Below, one piece after another: positions 7,945 through 16,615 of a stretch of DNA of 64,000 nt (positions are counted from its first letter, which is position 1; each line of letters starts with the position of its first letter). The translations under genes and the position numbers were made by a program. The DNA comes from Amycolatopsis granulosa (GTDB lineage Bacteria > Actinomycetota > Actinomycetes > Mycobacteriales > Pseudonocardiaceae). The notes beneath the pieces are model-generated. The model made no database searches. It worked only from the letters and a program-made list of their open reading frames with translations, and had not been told where the DNA came from. Where the stretch lies: positions 3,162,001 to 3,226,000 of the forward strand of contig NZ_JAANOV010000001.1 of NCBI RefSeq assembly GCF_011758745.1. Reading direction: 5' to 3'.

Positions 7945-8703
7945 ATGCAGATCAAGGACACTGCCGCGATCGTCACCGGTGGTGCGTCGGGCCTCGGCGG
8001 GGCGACCGCCCGGGCGCTGGCCGCACGCGGGGCGCACGTGTTCGCCCTCGACCTCGCCGCCGGGATCGAGAAGGCGGAGAAGGTCGAGGGCATCACCTAC
8101 GTCGAGGCCGATGTGACCGACGGTGACCAGGTCGCGGCGGCCGTGGAGCAGGCGGCGGGCTCGGCGGTGCCGCTGCGGGTCGTGGTGAACTGCGCCGGCA
8201 TCGGACCGTCCGCCCGGATCCTGTCCAAGAAGGGCAAGCACGATCTGGGGCTGTTCCGCAAGGTCGTCGAGATCAACCTGATCGGCACCTTCAACGTCGT
8301 CACCCTGGCCGCCGAGGCGATCGCGCGGACGGAGCCCCTCGCGGACGACGCCCGCGGGGTCATAATCAACACGGCGTCGGTCGCGGCCTTCGACGGGCAG
8401 ATCGGGCAGGTGGCGTACTCCGCCTCGAAGGGCGGGGTGGCCGGGATGACGCTGCCGGCCGCGCGCGACCTCGCCTCGCACGGCATCCGGGTCATGACGA
8501 TCGCGCCGGGCATCATCGACACCCCGATGCTGGCCACCGTGTCGGAGGAGTTCCGGGCGGGCCTCGCGGCCGGCGTGCCCTTCCCGAAACGCCTCGGCCG
8601 TCCCGACGAGTACGCCCAGCTCGCGCTGAACATCATCGAGCACGACTACCTCAACGGTGAGGTCATCCGCATGGACGGCTCCCTCCGCATGGCACCCCGC
8701 TAG
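7945..8703 (+). CDS. Short-chain dehydrogenase, 3-hydroxyacyl-CoA dehydrogenase type-2-like
   Basis: The start at ATG 7945 follows a GGAAGGA ribosome-binding site. The 252-residue product has the classical SDR layout: the TGGASGLGGATARAL nucleotide loop (about residues 12-26), NCAGIG in place of NNAG, the catalytic Ser in NTASVAAFDGQIGQ, and Tyr-x-x-x-Lys in VAYSASKGGV. The C-terminal part (APGIIDTPML, FPKRLGRPDEYAQL) closely follows the HSD17B10/3-hydroxyacyl-CoA dehydrogenase type 2 branch, which oxidises 3-hydroxyacyl-CoA in beta-oxidation. It stands alone, with no beta-oxidation genes beside it. The reaction is inferred from family resemblance. Confidence 0.9.
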   Translation: MQIKDTAAIVTGGASGLGGATARALAARGAHVFALDLAAGIEKAEKVEGITYVEADVTDGDQVAAAVEQAAGSAVPLRVVVNCAGIGPSARILSKKGKHDLGLFRKVVEINLIGTFNVVTLAAEAIARTEPLADDARGVIINTASVAAFDGQIGQVAYSASKGGVAGMTLPAARDLASHGIRVMTIAPGIIDTPMLATVSEEFRAGLAAGVPFPKRLGRPDEYAQLALNIIEHDYLNGEVIRMDGSLRMAPR

Positions 8704-8724
8704 GCAGCCGCTTTCGAAACACCC

Positions 8725-9873
8725 CTAGCGACGCAGTGTCAGGGCCTGGGTGTCGGTGCCCGCGCTGACGTGCAGGACCGCGTCGGCGCCGTCCAGGGTC
8801 TCCTGGTCCAGCGGGAAGTAACCCTGCATCGGGTCGGTGTCGGTCCGCGTCTGCGCGTGCGCGAGGTCGCGCGCCGGCACCAGACCCCAGGTGCCGATGC
8901 GCCGCTGCAGCAGGCCCTCGAAGGTTTCCGGCGCCGGCTCGCCCAGCTCGATGGCCCTGCTGCGGCCCAGGCTGCCGACGATCAGCCGGTACCGCTCGCC
9001 TGCCAGCGACGAGACGATGGCGCCCGCGCTGGACCAGTTCACGTCCATCGGCCCCAGGCGCAGGTGGCTCTCGTTGCGCTGCAGGTGGCGGTTCTGGGCG
9101 AACACCAGGACCGGGCCGCGCTCGATGTCGCGGATGTCGAGCAGGTTCTGGGCCATCATCGCGTCGCGGAACGCGCTCAGGCGGGTCCAGCGTGCGGTGT
9201 CGTCGACGGGTTCGGCGGCCTGCCGGTGGTAACGCAGGAGACCGAGACCGGCGGTGAGGTGGATCCTCGCCCGGTGCCACTCGGCGCGCGAGGTCGCCGC
9301 GATCAGCAGCGGTGCGCTCGCGTAAAGGATCACGAGCATGTCGTCGGCGATGACGCGAAGCCGGTCCGCCTCCGGCGTGGCGCCGGGTGACTCGGCCGCG
9401 TTCATCACCGCCTCGGTGCGGTGCCAGCGTTCGTCGTCGCCGGTGAGGCCCGCGATGTCGTGGTCCAGGCCGAGGTAGTCCCGGGCGTGCTCGAGGTAGG
9501 GGCGCGGGCTGGGTGCGTTCATCATCTCGGTGGACACGTCGAAGCCGTGGAAGGCGAGGCGCTGCGCGGCCGGACGGTTCTCGTTGTACTCGCGCATCCA
9601 GGCGACCAGCCGCCGGTTGTTGTCGAGTTCGCCGAACCGGTGCGAGAAGCCGTCCCGCATCACCGCGTCCAGGCTGCCCGCGCCGTGCTGGACGTAGTCG
9701 TTCACGGTGAGCGCGGCGACGCGATCGGTCTCCAGGGCGATCGCGGCGAACCCGAGATCGGCCAGCTGCGCGAACAGGTCGTTGCGGATCCGGGCGAACG
9801 CCGGTTCAAGGTGGGTGGGCTCGCCGAGGGCCAGGAAGTCGGCGGCCGGGGTGAGGATTTCCCGAATGTCCAT
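8725..9873 (-). CDS. Erythromycin-esterase-like hydrolase
   Basis: ATG 9873 is chosen because translation from it (MDIREILTPAADFLALGEPTH) gives the family's usual N-terminus with the ALGEPTHLEPAF motif. Further motifs are GFAAIALETD, LVAWMREYNE, FHGFDVSTEMM and RGPVLVFAQNRHLQR, whose His residues form the active-site cluster described for Ere-type enzymes. The 382-residue length is near the family norm. Characterised members open macrolactone rings; many chromosomal relatives have no known substrate. It is divergent from the double-MerR regulator at 9955, which probably controls it. Confidence 0.88.
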   Translation of the reverse strand: MDIREILTPAADFLALGEPTHLEPAFARIRNDLFAQLADLGFAAIALETDRVAALTVNDYVQHGAGSLDAVMRDGFSHRFGELDNNRRLVAWMREYNENRPAAQRLAFHGFDVSTEMMNAPSPRPYLEHARDYLGLDHDIAGLTGDDERWHRTEAVMNAAESPGATPEADRLRVIADDMLVILYASAPLLIAATSRAEWHRARIHLTAGLGLLRYHRQAAEPVDDTARWTRLSAFRDAMMAQNLLDIRDIERGPVLVFAQNRHLQRNESHLRLGPMDVNWSSAGAIVSSLAGERYRLIVGSLGRSRAIELGEPAPETFEGLLQRRIGTWGLVPARDLAHAQTRTDTDPMQGYFPLDQETLDGADAVLHVSAGTDTQALTLRR

Positions 9874-9954
9874 GAGCTTCGATCGTATCGTTGAAAGAAC
9901 GGTTGAAGCTTTTCCCGATTTTCCAGTGAACACGTGCGGTAAAGTCTCCAACCG
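9874..9954. promoter_or_regulatory. Divergent promoter region, esterase / double-MerR regulator
   Basis: This 81-bp gap is locally AT-richer than its surroundings. It contains the direct repeat GTTGAA spaced by seven bases (GTTGAAAGAACGGTTGAAGC). No clear 19-bp-spaced MerR promoter could be fixed. A regulatory role is inferred from position. Confidence 0.35.
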
Positions 9955-10662
9955 GTGGTCACCTACAAACCCGCCGGCCTCGCGCGCGAGCACGGCATCT
10001 CGGCCCAGGCGGTCCGCAACTACGAACGGGACGGGTTCCTCCCGGCCGCCGCCCGCACCCCCAGCGGGTACCGGATCTACACCGAGGTGCACGCGGCGGC
10101 GCTGCGCGCGTTCCTGGCGCTGGTCCGGGCCGGTGGGCACGCGATGGCCGGGCAGATCATGATCGCGGTCAACGAGGGCAGGCTCGACCACGCACTGACG
10201 CTCGTCGACCGCGGGCACGCACAGCTGTTGCGCGACCGGGAAACCCTGGATTCGGTGCGCCGGGCCATCGGTGACCTGACCGGGGCCCCGGCCACGACGG
10301 AAGGGCCGGCGCGGACGATCGGCGAACTCGCCCGCCGGCTCCGCGTCACGCCGGCGACCCTGCGCAAGTGGGAGGAGGCGGGAATCGTCGCGCCCACCCG
10401 GGACCCGGCGACCGGGTACCGCCGCTACCACGCCGCCGACGTCCGGGACGCCGAGCTGGCGCACCTGCTCCGCCGGGGCGGTTACCTGCTGGAGCACATC
10501 GCCCCGGTGGTGCGGCAGGTCCGGGCCGCAGGCGGAACCGAGGCGCTGTCCGGCGCGCTGGCGGCGTGGCAGGCCAAGCTGACCGCGCAGGGGGTGGCGA
10601 TGCTGGACGCGGCCGCGCACCTGAGCGGGTACCTGCGCGTGGCGCCTACAGGTCGCCCATGA
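9955..10662 (+). CDS. Double-MerR (TioE-like) transcriptional regulator
   Basis: This 235-residue protein starts with GTG 9955 and contains two MerR-type winged helix-turn-helix domains. The first (about 3-70) reads YKPAGLAREHGISAQAVRNYERDG. The second (about 120-190) reads TIGELARRLRVTPATLRKWEEAGI, followed by ATGYRRY. A helical stretch joins them. A double MerR DNA-binding module is the TioE pattern; ordinary MerR proteins have one such domain and work as dimers. No cysteine metal-sensing motif is visible. Its 3' end overlaps the convergent nuclease gene by 17 nt, and it is divergent from the esterase-like gene it probably regulates. Confidence 0.85.
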   Translation: MVTYKPAGLAREHGISAQAVRNYERDGFLPAAARTPSGYRIYTEVHAAALRAFLALVRAGGHAMAGQIMIAVNEGRLDHALTLVDRGHAQLLRDRETLDSVRRAIGDLTGAPATTEGPARTIGELARRLRVTPATLRKWEEAGIVAPTRDPATGYRRYHAADVRDAELAHLLRRGGYLLEHIAPVVRQVRAAGGTEALSGALAAWQAKLTAQGVAMLDAAAHLSGYLRVAPTGRP

Positions 10663-12280
10663 ACGGGATGCTGTTCGCGGTGGTGGTCATCCAGTTGCGC
10701 AGCGCGTGGGTGGCCCGCACGTCGTCCTCGTTGTAGCGCAGCAGACGGTCGCGCTGGCTCAGGTCGGGTTCGGTGCCGTCCATGCCGACCGCCTGCCGGT
10801 ACCAGCGCATCGACGCCTCGCCACCGGCCTCCGGGTCGCGCCAGGTGAAGCCGGCCACCGGGGCGACCACCTTCAGGCCCTTGCCCCGGGCACACAGGAA
10901 CTGGTCGGCCACCGAGCGGAACAGGTCCACCCACTCGTCGGAGTCCACAAAGGACTGGATTTCCTGCTTCGACGGGATGCCCGGATGATCGCCGAAGCGC
11001 TCGACCGAGCCGAACAACCACCTGTTCTCGGCCATCGCGTTGTAGCAGTAGGCCCGGAACGTCCGGCCCGCCGCCTCCGCGCGGGCTCGCACCTCGCGCA
11101 GCCAGGACCAGAACTCCGCGAACGACCGGGCCTCGTCGCCGGTGGGCAGCGGCTGCCAGGTCACGAACGCGCGGTAGCCCTGCTCGATCCCGATGTCCGC
11201 ACCGCTGAGCAGGCAGCCCCACAGGTAGGCACCCGACTCGCCGAAGGACTCCATGTCGATGTCGACCTCGACGTCCGCGCGGGCCACCTCGACCCGGGCG
11301 ACGCGGCGCACCATCGTCAGGTCCGCCAGCCACGCCCTGGCCAGCGCGACCGCGTCGGCGAACGGGCCGGAGGTCCACACGATCGGCGGCTCGTCGTCCG
11401 GGTCGAGCGCGGCCAGCTTGTCCACCGTGGACACACCCGCGCGGCGCAGCTCCATCGCGTCCTCGCCACGGACGACCAGGCTCACGTCCCGCATCGCGGT
11501 CAGCTCGGCCTCACACGTCGGCCACCACGGGCACGTGCGGCACTCCAGCACCCGGGACGGCTCGGCCAGCGCGGGACCGCCGGCGCGCGCGGCCTCGGCG
11601 ATCGCGAGCCGGTCGGCGAACCGCGCGTCGTACTCCGTCAGTGCCGTGCGGCCGCCCGGCCAGGTGGCCGCGTCGAGGTCGTGCCACACCACCACGTCGG
11701 CGTCCAGGCCGATGACACCACCGACGGCCCGCTCGGCCGCCATGCCATGGGCCTCCAGCATGCGGCGCAGGTGGGCGAGCCGCAGCTGGTCACGCGGGTG
11801 GGAGCGGACCCTGCGCGACGGGTCCGGGATCGCGTGCCGCGGGTCGAGGTCGTGCGGCGGCGTGGTGACCGCGCCCGCCCCCGGGTCGGTGATGCGGTGC
11901 CGGACCACCAGCACCGGCAGGTAGCCGCCCGCGGCACGGACCAGCAGTTCGGCCCCGCCGCGGCGGTGCCCGGCCCGGTCGGCCGGCAGCAGCGCACCCC
12001 AGATGTGATCGGCACCCTGCGCCATCGCCTGCTGGGTGGCCGCGGCGCGCTCCGGCGGCGGCAGCTCCCGGTCGATGACGACCCAGCCGGCGCCCGGGCT
12101 CGCCGCGATCAACCGGTCGCGGATCTCCAGCCGGTGGGCCGCCGCGTCGGCGATGCGCTGCTCGGCCGACGGGTCGGGCGGCGCCAGCTCGACCCCGCGC
12201 ATCGCCGGGTCATGCTCCAGGTGCACGCGACGACGGCAGCGGCTCACCGCGCCGGCCTCGAGCAGCACCTCAGGTTCCAT
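10646..12280 (-). CDS. TM0106-type RecB-like nuclease
   Basis: This protein of 544 residues counted from ATG 12280 (an in-frame GTG lies 9 nt upstream) has two parts. Residues 1-255 resemble a RecB/Cas4-type nuclease: an early Cys in AVSRCRRRVHLEHDP and a later Cys cluster LECRTCPWWPTC fit the four-cysteine iron-sulphur arrangement of AddB and Cas4, with LDADVVVWHDLD and a tyrosine-containing LTEYDARFADRL segment between. Residues about 320-544 look like an RNase H-fold exonuclease domain: DVEVDIDMES with two Asp/Glu, AYCYNAMAENRWLF, and DRLLRYNEDDVRATHALRNW. It is probably a DNA-processing enzyme. The family assignment is by motif order. Confidence 0.8.
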   Translation of the reverse strand: MEPEVLLEAGAVSRCRRRVHLEHDPAMRGVELAPPDPSAEQRIADAAAHRLEIRDRLIAASPGAGWVVIDRELPPPERAAATQQAMAQGADHIWGALLPADRAGHRRGGAELLVRAAGGYLPVLVVRHRITDPGAGAVTTPPHDLDPRHAIPDPSRRVRSHPRDQLRLAHLRRMLEAHGMAAERAVGGVIGLDADVVVWHDLDAATWPGGRTALTEYDARFADRLAIAEAARAGGPALAEPSRVLECRTCPWWPTCEAELTAMRDVSLVVRGEDAMELRRAGVSTVDKLAALDPDDEPPIVWTSGPFADAVALARAWLADLTMVRRVARVEVARADVEVDIDMESFGESGAYLWGCLLSGADIGIEQGYRAFVTWQPLPTGDEARSFAEFWSWLREVRARAEAAGRTFRAYCYNAMAENRWLFGSVERFGDHPGIPSKQEIQSFVDSDEWVDLFRSVADQFLCARGKGLKVVAPVAGFTWRDPEAGGEASMRWYRQAVGMDGTEPDLSQRDRLLRYNEDDVRATHALRNWMTTTANSIPFMGDL

Positions 12281-12371
12281 GACACCCACTCTAGAGAGCC
12301 CCTCCGACAGTTCCGCGCCGAGTGTGACGGCCGCATTACGTGTCGGACATGCCCGCGCTCGTGGCTGCCGC

Positions 12372-12386
12372 TACATTCAGCCCATG
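12372..12386 (+). promoter_or_regulatory. -10 element and leaderless start of the 12384 gene
   Basis: TACATT (12372-12377) lies exactly 6 nt before ATG 12384 and there is no Shine-Dalgarno. This is the spacing of leaderless actinobacterial transcripts and supports the chosen start. Confidence 0.5.
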
Positions 12387-12848
12387 GCTCGCAAGAAGAC
12401 CAGGACGCCGGCCGAGACGGGTCTCACGCCGAAGAAGGCCCGGAACGCGGTCGCCGTGGCGAAGATCGTGGTGCCCGCGGTGGCGCCGGCGCTGGCCCCG
12501 CTCGCGGTCAAGGCGGCGAGCGCGGTCCGCGACGCCTACGACCACTACCAGGCGCGACGGCTCGGGGTGCCGGTCGACCAGCTGTCGGAGTTCACCGGCC
12601 GCGGCGCGCACCTGCTCGCCCGCATCGCCGGCACGTCCGAGGCACTGGCCGAGCTGCGCGGGAGCGAACGCGCGAGCGACGACGACGTGCGGTTCGCCAA
12701 GGACGCGCACGCGACGCTCGAGCAGCTGACGGCCGCGGTCCGCGCGGCGGAACGCATGCCGGCGTCCCGCCGGAGGGCCGCCCACCACGCGGTGAGCGCC
12801 GAGCTGGAGCGCATCGAGGGTCAGGTGCTCCAGCGTCTCGGCGTCTGA
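12384..12848 (+). CDS. Conserved small actinobacterial protein, function unknown
   Basis: This 154-residue protein starts at ATG 12384 and has no ribosome-binding site but a well-placed -10, so it is probably translated from a leaderless mRNA. The N-terminus is very basic (MARKKTRTPAETGLTPKKAR). An Ala/Val-rich hydrophobic stretch follows (about 24-48, AKIVVPAVAPALAPLAVKAA), probably a membrane-associated helix. The rest is helical with many Ala, Arg and Glu. I recall similar small proteins in Pseudonocardiaceae and mycobacteria but cannot name a function. It stands alone between the nuclease and the osmoprotectant transporter. Confidence 0.75.
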   Translation: MARKKTRTPAETGLTPKKARNAVAVAKIVVPAVAPALAPLAVKAASAVRDAYDHYQARRLGVPVDQLSEFTGRGAHLLARIAGTSEALAELRGSERASDDDVRFAKDAHATLEQLTAAVRAAERMPASRRRAAHHAVSAELERIEGQVLQRLGV

Positions 12849-12852
12849 GCCG

Positions 12853-13815
12853 TCACCGGACGAACCCCTTCGACACCATCCAGTCGCGGGCGACCTCACC
12901 CGGGTCGCGGCCGTCGACGTCGACCTGTTTGCACAGTTCGATCATCTGCTGGTTGTCCAGCGCCTTCGCCACCGGTTCGAGCACCTCGCGCACCGCGGGG
13001 TGCGCGGCCAGGAACTCCTCCTTCATCGTCACCGCCGCGTTGTACTGCGGGAAGAACCGCTTGTCGTCGGCCAGGACCCGCAGGTTCAGGCCCGCGATGC
13101 GGCCGTCGGTGGTGAAGATCTCGCCGAAGTTGCAGGTGCCGGTGGCGACCGCGGCGTAGATCGCCCCGGTGCCGAACGTCTTGACGTTCGTCGCCGGGAA
13201 CCCGTACGTCCGCTGCACGCCGGGGAACCCGTCCTGCCGGCTCGCGAACTCCGTCTCCACGCAGAAGACCGCCTGGTCCGGATGCTGCTTCAGGAACTCC
13301 GTCAGGTCCGAAGTGGACCGCAGGTTGTGCTGGCGGGCGTACGCCTCGGTGGTGGCGAAGGCGTAGGTGTCGTTCACCGGCGAGTAGTCCAGCCACGTGA
13401 TGCCGAACTTCTCCTCGTCGGCCTTCTTCGCCGCGTCGAACTGGGCCTTCTCGTCCGGGATCGGCTCGGTGTTGCCCTGGTAGGAGATCCACGCCGTGCC
13501 GGTGTACTCCCAGGAGACGTCGATCTGACCGTTGATCAGCGCCTGCCGCGCCGAGTTCGACCCGCTGATGTTGGTCAGGTCGGTGACGTGCGCCCCGGCC
13601 GCGGACAACGCCAGCTCGGCCATGTAGCCCAGGATGATGTTCTCGGTGAAGTCCTTCGACCCCACCGCGACGTTCACGCCGTCCAGGCTCGGCACCGGGC
13701 GGATCGACCCGGGTTTCACGTCGTAGGGCAGGGCCGCGTTGACGTCCAGGCCGCACGCGGTCAGCGACGTCGTCAGCAGCACGGCGCCCAGGATCGCCGT
13801 CAACCGGTGCTTCAC
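12853..13815 (-). CDS. Osmoprotectant ABC transporter, substrate-binding lipoprotein
   Basis: The start is GTG 13815, overlapping the permease stop (GTGA). The 320-residue product begins with a lipoprotein signal (LTAILGAVLLTTSLTAC), so it is exported and anchored at the outer face of the membrane. The mature part starts with VNVAVGSKDFTENIILGYMAE, the hallmark of OpuAC/OsmF-type glycine-betaine, choline or carnitine binding proteins, followed by NSARQALINGQIDVSWEYTG. It is the last gene of the four-gene import operon read from 16415 downwards. The ligand class comes from the family; the exact ligand is not readable. Confidence 0.93.
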   Translation of the reverse strand: MKHRLTAILGAVLLTTSLTACGLDVNAALPYDVKPGSIRPVPSLDGVNVAVGSKDFTENIILGYMAELALSAAGAHVTDLTNISGSNSARQALINGQIDVSWEYTGTAWISYQGNTEPIPDEKAQFDAAKKADEEKFGITWLDYSPVNDTYAFATTEAYARQHNLRSTSDLTEFLKQHPDQAVFCVETEFASRQDGFPGVQRTYGFPATNVKTFGTGAIYAAVATGTCNFGEIFTTDGRIAGLNLRVLADDKRFFPQYNAAVTMKEEFLAAHPAVREVLEPVAKALDNQQMIELCKQVDVDGRDPGEVARDWMVSKGFVR

Positions 13816-14588
13816 GCCAGCCCCCTCGGACCGAAGACCCGTTCCATCACCGCGCCCAGCCAGTCGATCAGCAGCGCGAGACCGACCGCCAGGATCGCGC
13901 CGGTGACCAGCACCGGCACGCGGTTGAGCTTGTAGCCGGTGTCGATCAGCTCGCCGAGCCCGCCGCCGTTGACGAAGAACGCCAGCGTCGCCGTGCCGAC
14001 GGCGAGCACCAGCGAGGTCCGCAGGCCGGCCAGGATCAGCGGCACCGCGAGCGGCAGTTCGATCCGGAACAGCACCGCCCGGCCGGACATCCCGATCCCG
14101 CGGCCGGCGTCGATCAGCGCCGGGTCCACCGAGGTGATGCCGACGATCGTGTTCCGCAGCACCGGCAGCAGCGAGTAGAACGCGATCGGCAGGACCGCGC
14201 ACCAGAACCCTTCCCAGCTGGTCCACAGGAAGAACAGCACGATCACCCCGAGCGCCGGTGCGGCCTGCCCGATGTTCGCGATGGTCAGGAACACCGGGGC
14301 CACCGGCCGCGCCCAGGAGCGCGTGAGCACCGCGCCCAGCGGCACCGCGACCCCGACCACGATGGCCGCGACCGCGACGGTGATCAGCAGGTGCTGCCAG
14401 GTCGCCTCCAGCAGCCGGGCAGCGTTCAGGTTCTCCGCCTCGATGGCGTCGTTGTCCCTGGCCAGCGCCCACGCCACGACCGCGGCGACGACCACCGCGA
14501 CCACCGCGGGCTGCACCAGCAGCCGGGCCCGTTCCGCGCGGCGGGAGCCGGATTCGGTGGTGAACCCCTTGTCGACGGCCGTGGTCAC
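13812..14588 (-). CDS. Osmoprotectant ABC transporter permease (second)
   Basis: This 258-residue membrane protein has about six hydrophobic segments. The cytoplasmic coupling loop matches the binding-protein-dependent permease signature (LIDAGRGIGMSGRAVLFRIELPLAVPLILAG). It has a longer N-terminal extension than its partner at 15768. Its start overlaps the ATPase stop by 4 nt and its stop overlaps the binding-protein start, so all the genes are coupled. Two different permeases with one ATPase and one binding protein is the usual OpuB/OpuC or OsmVWXY layout. Confidence 0.93.
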   Translation of the reverse strand: MTTAVDKGFTTESGSRRAERARLLVQPAVVAVVVAAVVAWALARDNDAIEAENLNAARLLEATWQHLLITVAVAAIVVGVAVPLGAVLTRSWARPVAPVFLTIANIGQAAPALGVIVLFFLWTSWEGFWCAVLPIAFYSLLPVLRNTIVGITSVDPALIDAGRGIGMSGRAVLFRIELPLAVPLILAGLRTSLVLAVGTATLAFFVNGGGLGELIDTGYKLNRVPVLVTGAILAVGLALLIDWLGAVMERVFGPRGLA

Positions 14589-15781
14589 GCCGGGCTCCCG
14601 TCGTCGGCGTGCTCCTCGCGCAGCCGCTGGATGGTGCTCGTGACCGTGTCCAGCTCGATCATCCCGGCGTACTCGCCACGCGACCCGGTGACCGGCACCG
14701 CACCGCCCTCGACCAGCATCGCCTCGAGCGCGTCCTGCAGCGTCGATTGCAGGCTCACGAAATCGCCGATCGGCTTGCCCACGTGCTCCAGCGACGACGC
14801 GGCGGTGAGGTCGCGGACGTGCACCCAGCGGACCGGGCGGCGGCGGTGGTCGAGCACCAGCGCGTAGGTGCGGCGCTGCTCGGTCATCTTCCGCCGCAGG
14901 TCGGCGGGCGAATCGCTGGTCGACGCGGTCAGGGTGTCCTGCTTGAGCTCGACGTCGCGCACCCGCAGCAGGGTGAGCTGCTTGAGCGAGGCGCCCGCGC
15001 CGACGAACCCGGCGACCGTGTCGTCGGCCGGGTTCGCCAGGATCGCGTCCGGGGTGTCGTACTGCAGGATCTTCGACTGGTTGCCCAGCACCGCGATCTT
15101 GTCGCCGAGCTTCACCGCCTCGTCGAAGTCGTGCGTGACGAACACGATCGTCTTGCCCAGTTCCGACTGGAGCCGCAACAGCTCGTCCTGCAGGTTGCCG
15201 CGGGTGATCGGGTCGACCGCGCCGAACGGCTCGTCCATCAGCAGCACCGGCGGGTCGGCGGCCAGCGCGCGGGCCACCCCGACGCGCTGCTGCTGACCGC
15301 CGGAGAGCTGCCGCGGGTAGCGGTCGTGGAACTGCGCCGGATCGAGCCCGACCAGGTCGAGCATCTCCTCGACGCGGTCGGCGATCTTCTTCTTGTCCCA
15401 GCCGAGCAGCCCCGGCACGACGGCGACGTTCTGCGCGACCGTGAAGTGCGGGAACAGCCCGGCCTGCTGGATCGCGTAGCCGACCTTGCGGCGCAGCCGG
15501 TCCGGGTTGAGGCTCAGCGCGTCCTCACCACCAATGGTGATCCGTCCGGCGGTGGGTTCGATCAGCCGGTTGATCATCCGCATCGTGGTGGTCTTGCCGC
15601 AGCCGGACGGCCCGACCAGGATCACGATCTTCCCGGCCGGGATGGTCAGGGTGACGTCGTCGACCGCCGGCTGCCGGGAGCCCGGGTAGCGCTTGGTGAC
15701 GTGCTCCAGCTGGATCTCGACGCCGGAGACCGCACCCGGTTCCGATTCGATGGGAGATTCGATGGTTTCAGACACGGACAC
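14585..15781 (-). CDS. Osmoprotectant ABC transporter ATPase with CBS domains
   Basis: This 398-residue ATPase drives the importer. The nucleotide-binding domain (about 22-255) has Walker A GPSGCGKTTT, a Q-loop (QQAGLFPHFT), the signature LSGGQQQRVGVARAL and Walker B VLLMDEPFGAVDP with the switch His in FVTHDFDEA. Residues about 270-390 form a pair of CBS-type repeats (YALVLDHRRRPVRWV and AVPVTGSRGEYAGMIELDT). In OpuA, CBS pairs sense ionic strength and gate transport. This module is probably regulated by internal salt or a nucleotide in the same way. Confidence 0.95.
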   Translation of the reverse strand: MSVSETIESPIESEPGAVSGVEIQLEHVTKRYPGSRQPAVDDVTLTIPAGKIVILVGPSGCGKTTTMRMINRLIEPTAGRITIGGEDALSLNPDRLRRKVGYAIQQAGLFPHFTVAQNVAVVPGLLGWDKKKIADRVEEMLDLVGLDPAQFHDRYPRQLSGGQQQRVGVARALAADPPVLLMDEPFGAVDPITRGNLQDELLRLQSELGKTIVFVTHDFDEAVKLGDKIAVLGNQSKILQYDTPDAILANPADDTVAGFVGAGASLKQLTLLRVRDVELKQDTLTASTSDSPADLRRKMTEQRRTYALVLDHRRRPVRWVHVRDLTAASSLEHVGKPIGDFVSLQSTLQDALEAMLVEGGAVPVTGSRGEYAGMIELDTVTSTIQRLREEHADDGSPA

Positions 15782-16415
15782 CCCTCGGGACGGTGAAGCG
15801 GGCGATGAGGACGTAGATGCCGTCGAGCACCAGCGCGAGGACGACCACGCCGATCGTGCCGGTGAGGGCCTGGTTCACGGAGTTGGTGCTGCCCGCCCTG
15901 GTCAGGCCCGCGAACACCTCGGACCCCAGCCCGGGGCCCTTGGCGTAGGCGGCGATCACGGCGATGCCCATCAGCATCTGGGTCGCCACCCGCATGCCGG
16001 CGAGGATCGCGGGCCAGGCCAGGCGCAGCTCGACGCGGGTCAGGACGCCGAACCGGCTCATCCCGATGCCCTTGGCCGCGTCGGTGACCGCCGGATCGAC
16101 CCCGCTCAGCCCCACGATCGTGTTCCGCACGATCGGCAGCAGCGCGTAGAGCACGAGCGGGATCACGCTGGGCGCGACGCCGAGACCGACGATCGGGATC
16201 AGCAGCCCGATCAGCGCGAACGAGGGAATCGTGAGGACAGTGCTGGCCAGCGCGGTGGCCAGGGCCGATCCGATGGGGCTGCGGTAGACCGCCACGCCGA
16301 TCAGCACGCCGATGACGGCGGCGATCACGGTGCACTGCACCACGGCGCTCACGTGGAGCCAGGCCTGCAACCCGAGCCTGCTCCACCTGTCGGCCACGTA
16401 GTCGAACCAGTTCAT
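15768..16415 (-). CDS. Osmoprotectant ABC transporter permease (first gene of operon)
   Basis: This 215-residue permease has five to six hydrophobic segments and the coupling-loop signature AVTDAAKGIGMSRFGVLTRVELRLAWPAILAG, which closely matches the second permease. It is the promoter-proximal gene of the four-gene operon and overlaps the ATPase start by 14 nt. GGGAGGAGG lies just upstream of ATG 16415. Expression of this family is usually induced by osmotic stress, but no recognisable operator was found in the gap upstream. Confidence 0.93.
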   Translation of the reverse strand: MNWFDYVADRWSRLGLQAWLHVSAVVQCTVIAAVIGVLIGVAVYRSPIGSALATALASTVLTIPSFALIGLLIPIVGLGVAPSVIPLVLYALLPIVRNTIVGLSGVDPAVTDAAKGIGMSRFGVLTRVELRLAWPAILAGMRVATQMLMGIAVIAAYAKGPGLGSEVFAGLTRAGSTNSVNQALTGTIGVVVLALVLDGIYVLIARFTVPRGVRV

Positions 16416-16600
16416 CCGTGCGGCCGCCTCCTCCCGATTTCCGTCACCCGTTCGGGCTACGTCTCGGCAACCAGTACACCGTTACCGAAAAACGTGAAAC
16501 TCACAAGCACCGAGAGCGGATCACCGTCGATTTCCACCGGTCAGACCGGAACGCGGCGTTCACCACACGGGACGCCGTCGCCATGATCACCCCGGTCTCC

Positions 16601-16615
16601 TACGCTGGACCGGTG
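16601..16615 (+). promoter_or_regulatory. -10 element and leaderless GTG of the 16613 gene
   Basis: TACGCT (16601-16606) followed by 6 nt and GTG 16613 matches the leaderless actinobacterial pattern. This is why the GTG is preferred over the in-frame ATG at 16583. Confidence 0.45.
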
